Positions 1 to 10,800 of a DNA stretch of 64,000 bases are shown piece by piece (positions within the stretch are counted from its first letter, which is position 1; every line of letters begins with the position of its first letter). A model generated the notes under the pieces. The model made no database searches. It was not told where the DNA came from and saw nothing but the letters and a program-made list of their open reading frames with translations. Source of the DNA: Cryptomeria japonica (Eukaryota; Streptophyta; Pinopsida; Cupressales; Cupressaceae); contig NC_081405.1 of assembly GCF_030272615.1 (NCBI RefSeq), positions 152,748,113-152,812,112 on the forward strand, read 5' to 3'. The translations under genes and the position numbers were made by a program.

Positions 1-3000
1 GATCCCGTCAGCTGTTTATGCAACACAAGTGGAGAGATTTGTCTAGAAGACCTTTGCACAGATATAGTGTCATAGAAGTTACTAATGCGAATGCATAGTG
101 CATTTTTTCAAACAACTTTGGAAAGATTTGGCAGCACAGTATCCAATTGGGACAATGAAATAGAAAGTAAAAGAATGAATAATTGTAAAACCTTATGAGT
201 GTTTGGAAAGACTGTTTGACCATGCTTGAAATTTTAAGGGATCAATAGTTGAAGGGCTAGCTTGGACAAAATACAACTTGGACAACCTACCACTTGTATA
301 CTTTCTAATTATCCTACACACGAGTGAATGTTCATCTTAGGAAGTCTGCATCCCATGGAACTACCAATCAAATTACATTTTTTAACATTGTCAAAAGCTT
401 GAAATTGATACCCACTATTGACTATGAAGTGCATTGTAAATGTTCATCACTTTAAATCCATTCTCTCTGTATCAAAATGTTAGAAATAGCCACGAAAACT
501 ATCTTTATTGAATAGCTTAGGCAACAATTTTCTTCTTTATATTTAAACAGATTTTATAAGGGTGCATCACCATAATTTTTTTTCTTAGAATTCTTTAGAA
601 GATGTATGACCTAACTAACCATTAACTACATAAATACATTTTACAAATTACAATAAGACCTTATAACTCTTGAAATAATTATTTCAAAGAGGATAACATG
701 CTTTGAACCCACTACCCACTTGGGTGCCTATCTATCCATAGTAGGTCTCATGGACCCTTTCCTTGTTATAGAATGGGTGGGAGGTGCAGGGGGTGGCTGT
801 TGATTGATACCAATATTGGCAAAAACTGTATCTGACAGGGATTGGTTCCTCACCAACCTTGAATGAATCGGTTGAAACTAAGTAGCGATTGGGCAAGGTT
901 TGTTTTCCAATGGGATAGTGCATGCACCAACTCATGATTGATGTTGATTGAGTGCCTACCATGGATAAAGCAAGCGAGCAAGGCTGAATCTTTCTCAAAT
1001 GTAGTGGGGTGTTATCCATTGTTGAATGTTAACCCCCATATAAGATCTAGATAGTAGGGTCCCTACTATATATAGGCTCAATAATCAGAAGGGTTGAACC
1101 TTGTTGATTGCTTGCCAACAAAAAAAACTCTACCCATGAGTGGGCAGAGGGAGAACTATGGTACACTCAATGTGTTCAAATTATTCTCCCAAGCATTATT
1201 TGGGCCAACTTGCCTTATAAGGTATGGGATTCACAAGATCTAGCTTGCTATTAATTGCTCTAGTTATTCACAGGTAGTCATATTTGAACTAACTCACAAT
1301 GAAAAGAAGTGCTTGTGGTGCAGGAGCACCCAAAGACACAAATGAAGCCTAAAGAGTCTAATATCACCCATGAGGTGAAAATGATCATATGTAGTAGGTC
1401 GATAGGTTTGTGAGTCAATAAGACCCAATTGATGTAAGGCATTGTCATGGTTGCATTTTATAAGCCACCATGGACAAATGACCATGTGGATTAGTAGGAG
1501 TCTAGGCATGAGTCAGGCAATAAATATTGGTCTTAGAAACATCAGACCAATCCTTGGAATAGGCCGAATACACCTTGGAGTTGCCAAATTTGAAAAGTTG
1601 CAAGTTGACAACTTTTGTTGTCATTACAAAATGTTGTAAAAAAGGGTAACTAATCCTTCAACGGTTCCAAAGTTTGAAAAGTGGTTAGAAACCGTTAGGG
1701 AGGCTATATTAGGCCCATTTGGATCGTTTCTAGGGTTGTTGTTGTTGAAGTTGTTGAAGTTGGTGATGTTTTGGAGTTTGGAACAATACAATATATTTGG
1801 AGTTTCCTGAAATTTTGCATATTTGATGTTCTTTTCTAACCGGTACAGATTGGTGGATGCTTGAAACCAATTGGATGAGTTAGGGAAGTCTCTCACCTTT
1901 CATTTGAATCAAGTTTGAGGTCTTGTAACAATCGGGTTGTAGAGATCCATCAAAACCTACCCAGACTGGTCACAAACCCTGCCAGCACCAAGGGTTTCAC
2001 TGAAAAGATGCCCTTAGTCTAACATTTTCACCAGAGGACCAAACAACCTGTGGGAAAATGTTAGAGGGGCCATTGTACCATAAGATTTTGGTGTTGGTTT
2101 GCAGGGAAGCTCCAAGCCCGAAGCGATTGAATTGACCCTAGGCGGGCATCTCTATGTGACCGCTTGAACTATAGAAGTGAAAATCACTTGTAGTAGACAA
2201 AGGAGATGGGATCAAGTCTTGAAACCTTGGATTTGGTGGTTTGACACCTTACCCCACCTTGCAGAAGAGTTGGTTTAGTCGAGGGACCAATACAAGGGGT
2301 ACTTGCTTTGTAAATTAGGCCTAATTGGCTTAATTAGGTCTGGAAGGACAGTAAGGATATAGATCTTTCAAACTTGGGGTTAGTGTCTAATCTTTTGGGG
2401 AATTGTGTAACTTGATAAAGGGTATCTAAATCTGCCCTTAGCTTGTCTTGTCCTTTGAAAGTTTATTAAGTTGTGTGTGGAGAACTCAACTGGTAGGGCT
2501 ACTAGACAAATAGGATAGTTGTGACACAAGTATCCCCTAACACATTTGACAGTCAGATCTTATGGATGTTTTGTGTTGGTTGGACCACCAATAGACAAAA
2601 TCCAATAGGTTTCCATCCCACCAGTATCGGAAGATTGTCTACCATTCACACAAGGTTAGAGTGTTTTCATCCCATCGGTATTGGAAGACACTAATCCTTT
2701 ATGGATCCGGTCACACAAATTGTTGTGTGAGTTGAGAACTTGGTAGGTGTGTTGTTTGACACCTTGAACAAACAAAACAACTTGATTTGGACATAGTAGT
2801 TGTGGGTGAGATAAGGTTATCACCTAGTTTGTTGCCTGGCTCTGCATCAGCTTGGCTATGAGGTTTATAGGATTGTGAAGGTTGTATTTGGTGAATAATC
2901 AATCAATCTTTGTGATGACTGGCACTATTTCTTATGCTTGCTTTATTGAGGTATCGGTTATGGAAACAATTGCCATTATTGGTGGGCACCAAAACCACAT

Positions 3001-3041
3001 CTTGCTACTCGGTGTCCATTTGTTTTCTTACCATTTCCTTT
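1..3041. other. Unassigned, repeat-like DNA at window start
   Basis: I recognise no gene here. Short open frames on both strands have no familiar domain and no splice-linked partner. Around 2611-2641 and 2666-2697 there are two similar stretches (TTYCATCCCAYCGGTAT-like) about 55 bp apart, of the kind often seen in old LTR sequence. None of the expected N-terminal exons of the downstream phosphatase gene was found. The block is probably decayed repeat or intergenic/intronic DNA, but I cannot name a family. Confidence 0.4.
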
Positions 3042-3124
3042 ACTTCTGTCATAACCCCTCCTTGGACATTGGATTAAATAAATACGATAATTAAAACATT
3101 TATTAATTAATATTTAATAATATT

Positions 3125-3161
3125 GGAAAATCGTCTCATTTATGAGACTTCACGATTTTCC
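3125..3161. repeat. Hairpin in the 3.0-5.5 kb LTR
   Basis: The outer arms GGAAAATCGT and ACGATTTTCC pair perfectly. Between them an inner palindrome, GTCTCAT/ATGAGAC, forms a second stem. The result is a bulged 37-bp hairpin about 80 bp inside the element end. Confidence 0.8.
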
Positions 3162-4876
3162 TCTAATATATAATTATTAATGTTTATTATTATTTGTTAT
3201 GATTATTATTTATTATTATTTATATAATAACTACCAAACAATTATAATGGAATAAGGCAGCGGTCATCAAAGATATGAGGAAATAAACATTAATGATATT
3301 AATTAAGATTAATAAATTAGTAATTCGAATAAGACACATATAATAATTAAGACATAAGACATGGACAACATCCACGATAACTGGTGATAAGACACTTGTT
3401 TTATTTTATTTAATTATAATCCTCATTTATTGTTATAAACTCCTATTATAATTCATTAATATCTTTAATTATGTATCCTTCTTTATATCATCAAACACCA
3501 TATGTAGACTCAAGGATATCGATAATGGGAAGGAGCGATGAGCATCATACACCGATCTATATTCAAGAAAAGTAATAAGGAGTGAGTACGATTGCATACA
3601 TTCAAGATATCTAAATATTAGGGTTGACTAATAATTTCCCATATTGATCAAATCATAAGATAATCTGCTGTTAAGATAGCGATTGGGGTGATTAATACTA
3701 AACAACGAATATGATGAGACAAAACTGGTTGCTACGAATAGATGTGACTTGTTTATGGAAAGGCATAATTAAGAAGGGACATGTCTCTTAGAATGCCACC
3801 CTTTCCATTGTGCATAATACTTAAATGAGTTCGAACTCAGTCAATCAAGGGGGGAAAAAGGTAGGAAAAGGGGGAGAGTCACCAGCAAAAGGAGTCTGGA
3901 ATAATTCCGAAGAAGGGCAATACAGAATACCCCAGCATGACTAAATCTAATGGTACGCATAATAATAATAATGCCACAAACAGTGGTAACAGAACTCGGT
4001 ATATGATTCAATTAGATTCACATTCTGGATACCTGGTAGACAATCATATATGACATACAATTATAATGAAATTATGATCTGTTAATAAATACTTCTGGCA
4101 CACTGTTAATACAACCTGTTAAAATACACAATAGTCTCCAGCAATATAATGAACACTGGAATAAATAATTAATAAATTGCAATACAGCAATTGGTGAAAT
4201 TATCGTATAAATAACATCTGAACAAATGTAATAATCTGTAAATTTGGAAGGAAGGATGGTAGATAGGTAAGAGGGTTAAGGTTCACCGTCTTAGTAGACC
4301 ACTTATTGATGACAAAGTCTGCAATAAGCCAGGAGGGCTGAGATTCGCTCCTGGGCTTAGATTGGTGGAACTGATTGCTCCACTATGCTAACCATACCGT
4401 TTCCACTTTAATAACTTATAAGGGTAAGAGTATGATCAGAAGAATAAGACCCACGCCATGTAAGTAGGCCAAGAGGGCTTAGCATGGGTTGGCTGGGCAA
4501 CCCAATCATGACTCAATTCCCAAAACAAAAATCTGCAACGAATTCTTACAATTTAATCAAACCATAAATAACCAAACTTAATATGTAAATAAATTCTGTA
4601 CTCTTATTTATGGTATGGGAGAGGAGGCTCTAACGTACATACATCAGCCAATGTGTCTATAAATTATAAAGAGAATAAATAATTCAAAGACAGATTTACA
4701 AAGGGGATACATATGATGGGGAACCACCGATCAGAACACATCAGAATAGTATTGACCTTGATGGTATGCGTGGGGATATACTTTTACTGTATGAAATAAT
4801 GTTTCCATGCAGAGGTTAATATTAATGAAAATATTAACATAGAGTGCAATATATTTAATAAGGATATCAAGTCAGT

Positions 4877-4913
4877 GGCAGACCAGATCTGACATGCGTC
4901 AGATCTGTCTGCC
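4877..4913. repeat. Near-perfect 37-bp hairpin
   Basis: The arm GGCAGACCAGATCTGAC is followed by a 4-base loop and then GTCAGATCTGTCTGCC. The arms pair over their whole length with one bulged C. It lies within the solo LTR-like element in otherwise AT-rich DNA, so its GC content stands out. Confidence 0.85.
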
Positions 4914-4967
4914 AATATCAGCCCCTAAACACATTACTAATTAGGATTGTTTATGTGGTAATAGTAC

Positions 4968-5090
4968 AGTAATAATATAAAAGGATACTAGTAAATCCAT
5001 AAATAATTGGTAATACTATTTAGTTGTATAGTAATAATATAAAAGGATACTAGTAATCCATAAATAATTGATAATACTATTTAGTTCATA
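4968..5090. repeat. 62-bp tandem duplication
   Basis: Two adjacent copies starting at 4968 and 5030 share a run beginning AGTAATAATATAAAAGG, with only a few differences and one indel. This is a recent local duplication inside the AT-rich solo LTR-like element. No function is suggested. Confidence 0.85.
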
Positions 5091-5455
5091 TATATATTCA
5101 AATCAGAATAAGAGTAATATAATGATGTGTAAATATAGATATCGATAATAATAGATATTAATAAAATAGTTAAGGCTACATAATACTTTAGAAATTACTT
5201 TATATCATGCAATAATTTATACAAATAATAATTAATAGATGCGTAAAGGATTTATATGAATCAGAATAAGATTGGTTATTTAATATGGTAAGTTAGCCAG
5301 TACTTGATAGACTAAAGAAAGATCAAATATCATAGATTTGATTCGTGTAAGATAGATTTGATTCTTAATCAAGTTAGTTTAAGTCATTAGTATTTTGAAA
5401 ATAGATTGATTATGGTTAAATTAGACCAAATCCGATTAGGGGACATTACAACTTC

Positions 5456-7671
5456 CCTAGGGGTAAGCTCCATATTTAAATAAAAAATAGAATGATGAGT
5501 ATTTTCTTTAAGGTTCTCCTCACCCCCACCCTTTAATATCACAATTCATGCAAACCAAAAGACAACAAACCTTAAATTGCTCATAGCTTCTAAACTAAAA
5601 GACTAACCTTGAATCAAAATTATCATATCTATTCCAATGTTCCATTGTTAAAAAATAATGACATATCCTAGTATAGTATAACTTAATAATTTTCAAAGCC
5701 GATGGTACCCAACCTTAACAAAGAACATACCACAAATCACAATAGATTTTCTTTATGAACTTTATGAGAATTGAATTGAAGGATGGCCACAAAATAGTGA
5801 GATGTTTTAGGTTTAGGGTGCAGTAAAGAAAGGTTTGGAACTCAGGATGTTTGAAATCTTATTATAGATTTAATATTCTATCAAAAAAATTGTTTTGTGC
5901 AGTGGTAATTCTTAACAACGATAAAGAAAAGTGAAAAAATCATTGAATTAAAAATATTTGTGCATCTCTAATAGTTTCCTAGGAAGTATTTTTATAGAGA
6001 ACTTGAGAACCTTGTGTATTTTTGTACGATCCATGCTGTTCGACAAGTAGATTTAGCATCATAATGCATAAATTTCTTTTCATTAAATACTAGAATGGAA
6101 TGCAATACCATTAGTTTTGAATGGTAATATGAGCTGATTCAGTGCATATGCTTTGTATTTGTTTTTCAAAGAAATAGAACACACACGCACACATGCACAC
6201 ACTGCACGCGCATGCACACACACTGGTTAGTTAATCTTGGAATTTTTAGCTTGGCTTGAGCTAGGGAGGTCACATTCAAGGGACCTCTTTCCATGGCATT
6301 ATTGCTGTTCAAATTCAAGAGCTCAATGACCCAATGGGGGTTTGTACCTTGGTTGCAACAACAATATTATCATTTACATACCACACCACCATGCCTTTAT
6401 TGATGAAAGATGAAATTAAATATTGAAATGTAGTATGGAGACCCTTTTAAATCTTTGTTATTAGTATTAGGCTATTGTTATGTATAGACAATTACAATGT
6501 ACTTCTGTTCATATAAACTGTCGCACCTATGATAATATGACATATATAATGTGAATGTGAGTTTCTGCTCGTACAATGGCCTGACCATATTTAGAAACCT
6601 TGTATGTTGCATCTAACAATAATGAAAGCATTCTCATAACTCAGATCTGTGTGCAATGTTTTTCGTTTGTAGAGAACGGGTTCTTTACTTCTCATATGAG
6701 TTGGTCTGTATTATGTGCCTTTGAAATAGGAGAAGAGTAAATTAGATATAGGAATCTATAGCATGCACCAAGTTCAACTAAGTGATTGTCACTGGGTCAT
6801 AAGCATGAAAATGCTTCATAAGTTATATTTGTTGCTGTCTCATCATATTTTTTTAATAAATACTGACTCTGGAATCGTGCCTTCCGTTTAAATTTTTCTG
6901 TATTGACAATTTATTAAGATAAAATAAACATCTTAGAAGAGGAAGGAAAAGGAGGATGCCTTGGAAATTGATCTTTGGTAAAAAAATTGAAATTCAAGTT
7001 TATTTTTCTTTGGCCTTACAAATATTAAACTGTAGGATCTATTTTATTTGTTGGCTTCATATTTAAGTGTAGTATCATAGCTTGATTGTATTGTTTTATA
7101 TGCTACAATTCAGAGACATGCTCTTTCACCAATTTTCTTTTTTAATGATACCATTCTCATTGGCTTTCAAAATATATATTTGTGATTATTGAACTCTGTA
7201 ATGCTACTCTGAACTCTGGAGTCTGGACAAAATATTACCAAATCCCTCATTTTTTCTAGCAGATTGATTTCTATTCCAAAGATCATTGTCTAATTATTAT
7301 TTAGTCCAATCCTTTTTTTGGTTATAACTTGGTTATAATAACCTATTTGAAGTTTTTGGATTTATTGTTGTAGTAACCATCCTCCAAGGTCCTGATTCCT
7401 TAGTTTTAGACTTGTCATAATATTTTTGCTGGGATTTTGAAGGTCTTCTAATTATAGAGTTTTTTTGATAATAAGGTTAGCAAGAATTGCTATGAAACTT
7501 TAGTTAATTGCTTTCTCATCATGAGATAGAAACTTATTCGTATGCAAGAAAATACAATTAGTAACAATCAAATTCTAACTTGGAAGGCTAATTAAGTCTT
7601 TGCTTTGAAATAAGATATAACACTAATTTTACTTTTTGGTTTGGCTGTTATAAGAGTTGTTGTATATGCAG
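5456..7671. other. AT-rich non-coding stretch upstream of first visible exon
   Basis: No coding domain was seen. The right end is the splice acceptor (AG at 7670-7671) of the first phosphatase exon in the window, so at least its 3' part is intron. A CA-rich microsatellite lies at 6179-6224. I looked for the preceding phosphatase coding sequence, just upstream of the GDLGQ motif, and did not find it. Confidence 0.6.
6179..6224. repeat. CA-rich microsatellite
   Basis: An impure run of CA dinucleotides with GC and TG interruptions (ACACACGCACACATGCACAC...). It is a simple repeat in presumed intron sequence. Confidence 0.8.
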
Positions 7672-7895
7672 GAGATCTTGGTCAAACATTTGACTCAAAT
7701 AGGACCTTTCAGCATTATTTAAAGACAAATGGACAGGCAGTTTTGTACGTGGGAGATCTTTCTTATGCAGATAACTATCCATTGCATGACAATAGGAGAT
7801 GGGACAGTTGGGGACAATTTATTGAAAAAAGTGCAGCTTACCAACCTTGGATATGGACAGCAGGAAATCACGATATTGATTTTGCTCCTGAAATT
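7672..7895 (+). CDS. PAP: PAP exon A: GDLG, GDLSYAD and GNHD metal-ligand blocks
   Basis: The acceptor AG at 7670-7671 and donor GTAAG at 7896 bound this exon. The first Gly codon is split (phase 1), so the preceding exon must end in G. It encodes [10 protein letters not shown], then [20 protein letters not shown], then [11 protein letters not shown]. These carry the first two Asp ligands, the Tyr that gives the purple charge-transfer colour, and Asn/His ligands. GNHD replaces the commoner GNHE, a conservative change outside the ligands. Confidence 0.95.
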
Positions 7896-10800
7896 GTAAG
7901 TATATACATCTCTATAAAGAACTGGCATTATCATTTGAGTTGGCTCGGATATCTTAGCTAAGAGTAATCTACATGGATGAGCTTGATTGTTTTCTTAGGT
8001 ATCATACTCATGTAGATGATGGTTGTTTATTACATAATGTTTTGACTTTGACTGCTATATCTATTTTTGTTGATGATGTGGTCCTCTTTTGCTCTTCTGA
8101 TGATTTAAAGAGGCAAATTCAAGCCCTTCTTATTTTTGTGAGATTTTCCAAAACTGACCTCTATTGTCAAGTCTCTTAGGTAACTACATAGTTGAGCTTG
8201 AAGATTTTCTTTGGATCATACTAATGTAGATGATAGTTGTTTATTACATCATGCTTTGACTACTGTATATGTTTTTGTTGATGATGTGGTCCTCCTCTTT
8301 CACTCCTGATGGTTTACAAGGGAATTCGATGCCCTTGCTTTATTTTGTGAGCTTTACCAGCTCATGTTCAAAGACAGTTTTTTTCTATTAATTTTGTCCA
8401 AGACAAACATTTCAATGGGCACTGCCAAATCAACCACCTTGATGGACACATAATAATGATCACAGATTATGCAATGGAGTATGTAAGCATACTTCTTCAA
8501 GAAACATTTTTCTCAAAGGAATGACCATCCACATAAAGGACAGATCAATGAGATTCTAAATTTAATCCAAGATCGAGACAATGTCCAATTGCAAAAGGAA
8601 TGGAGGAAGAAGAATTGAAGAGAATAGTCTTTTTCTTCAACAAGGACAAATCTTTACTTCCTAGAATCTTATTAGAACCATTGGAATTGTTCAAAGAATG
8701 TAGATGCAAAAATCAAAAGGTCACCCAAATGAATGCTGTGGAACTACCAATCTGCCTCATCCTCAATAAGCAAAGGCTGCCTCTTAGATCACTACCAACC
8801 TTTAGTCCCGCATGATATGCTCTACAAAATCATAGCTAACTTATAGCTTCTAGATTCAATAAAGATCTTCCCAGGATGATCTTAGAGAACCAATCAGCCT
8901 TTGTCTTAGGCAAGTTGATACTAACAATATTATAGCAGTATAGTAACTGATATATTCACGCAAAATCATACTGTGTGGGGAGTCTTCATAAAATTAGACA
9001 TGTCCAAATCCTTCCATAGATGTAGTTGGACTTGTTGGCATTGTTGTCATTGATGTCAACAAGAGTTGCAAGGATGTCAAGAGGTTGCAGAGATGCAGGT
9101 GTAGTAGGTGTGCATAACACGAAGACAGGTGATGTACAAATGGGTTGAATTCATGAGCTTCAGTGTTGGAATCGTAGTTTACATCAACCTCTTGATGTGT
9201 TGGGTTCATCGGATTTGATCTCTACATGGTACAAGTCGTGAAATGTTAAAAATCCCTGTGTTTGGCAGTTTTCGGCATGACTGTGTTTCTGTCTCAGCGA
9301 CATTCTCTATTTCAGTGTGAGGAGGTCTTTCGGTGAGACTCATTTCTTCTCTTTGTGGCCTTTGTATGCTACACCGAAACAGATCTCCCCTTGGTGGGGC
9401 CTTGGCCGGGCCCACCTTGCCCAGGTGTTCGCTATGTGCACGTGTCAGCAGCTGGCTGGTCTGCGTTGGTTGTGCAGGTCCCCTCTCCTATGTGCTCGAT
9501 GGTGCCATGTGGCGGTTGTGGGTTGGATCCTCCCGTTTGTGTGGGGACCGTTGAGGAAAGGTAGCAAATGTTCTGTTGGCATGACCTTGCCCTTCGACAG
9601 GACCAACATCATATCGGGTCGACACTCCTTGGTCACAGCAAAATGCTTTCCCCTTTGGTGTGGGGTCTGCTCGGGGCCACTCTGTCGGAGTGTATGTGTG
9701 TGCCAGGTGGCGGCATCTTGGTGGTTTGTGTTGTCATTTTATGACACCCTTGGTCCATCAGTGAGAACCGATCGGAGATATGTTCCATGGACCAGCGCTG
9801 CCCAGTTGATCAAGGAGAAAAGCAGTGAAATCATGGTTTGAAGTGTTGTCTTGTCGGAAGTTCCTTGGCCCTCTCTTTCTCTAGCTCGAAACTTCGGAAC
9901 CCCGAGGTTCTGAGTTTCTTTGCCTTAGCTTCTTTCTTTCCTGCTCCGGAACTCCAGAACTCCAAGTGTCCAAAGTTCCCTTCCTTCCCTTAGCTTTTCT
10001 GTCAGTCTTCAACCCCAGAACTCTGGAACCCCCAGGTTCCAAAGTTCCTTGTCCAACTACGGAGACCCCGGTCCCCGAAGTTCCCCAACTACGGAGACCC
10101 CGGTCTCCGAAGTTCCCCAAGTTCCTAAGTCTTCTACCCCGGAACTTCGGAACCCCCAGGTTCTGAAGTTCCTTGTCCAACTACGGAGACCCCGGTCCCC
10201 GAAGTTCCCCAAGTTCCTAAGTCTTCTACCCCGGAACTCCGGAACCCCCAGGTTCCGAAGTTCCTTAGTCTTCAACCCCGGAACTCCAGAACCCCCAGGT
10301 TTTGAAGTTCCTTGCCCAACTACGGAGACCCCGGTCCCCGAAGTTCCCCAAGTTCCTAAGTCTTCTACCCCGGAACTCCGGAACCCCCAGGTTCTGAAGT
10401 TCCTTGCCCAACTACGGAGACCCCGGTCTCCAAAGTTCCCCAACTATGGAGACCCCTGCCTCCGAAGTTCCCCAACTATGGAGACTTCCGACTTGCAACA
10501 CTTTTGGATGGCGTGAGCGACACTCAAAGCTTTAAATGCTCTGATAGTTTTGGTGACTTATGCACTTTTTTTGTGGAGCCACAGGGGTGCATTTAATGTT
10601 TTTGGTAGGATTTCCATCAAGGGAGGTATGGGGCCATGCTAGGTGACTTATGTCATGCCTAACTTTGGAAGGTCAGTCAATCCACCTTCTCAGGATTGCT
10701 CTTTGTGGGTATGGCTAGGTTGCTTGCATGTACAAGTCAAGTGCATGCACTTCCCTACACCTCCAAACTGACATGCAGGGGCCATGATCACCATTGTAAC

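Larger units (their letters stand above)
3047..5450. mobile_element. Solo LTR-like element, 2.4 kb, TSD ACTTC
   Basis: The block begins TGTCATAACCCC and ends GGGGACATTACA, so it has TG...CA ends and imperfect 12-bp inverted termini. It is flanked by a perfect 5-bp duplication, ACTTC at 3042-3046 and 5451-5455. This is the expected signature of LTR-retrotransposon integration followed by LTR-LTR recombination. The interior is very AT-rich, has no coding domain, and contains two strong hairpins and a 62-bp tandem duplication, annotated separately. The termini resemble those at 26829 and 28666, suggesting one family. A non-autonomous terminal-inverted-repeat element is the alternative, but a 5-bp duplication with TG/CA favours an LTR. 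The strand is not determined. Confidence 0.75.

Noticed and set aside
732-1019. 95-codon minus-strand frame with a Cys/Tyr-rich product
   Set aside because: No family recognised, no supporting splice or promoter context, and in repeat-like DNA.
1-7640. Possible upstream exons of the phosphatase
   Set aside because: Searched by eye for the N-terminal domain and the segment before GDLGQ. Nothing convincing was found, so none is annotated.
9317-9841. 174-codon open frame with Cys/Trp-rich product
   Set aside because: It crosses the boundary between the solo LTR and the Gypsy LTR at 9729, so it cannot be an ancestral gene. It is a chance frame in GC-rich LTR.
10049-10516. Long overlapping open frames on both strands rich in Pro/Ser or Gly/Arg (also 22053-22526)
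   Set aside because: They arise from near-palindromic, stop-free LTR repeats, occur on both strands at once and carry no domain.
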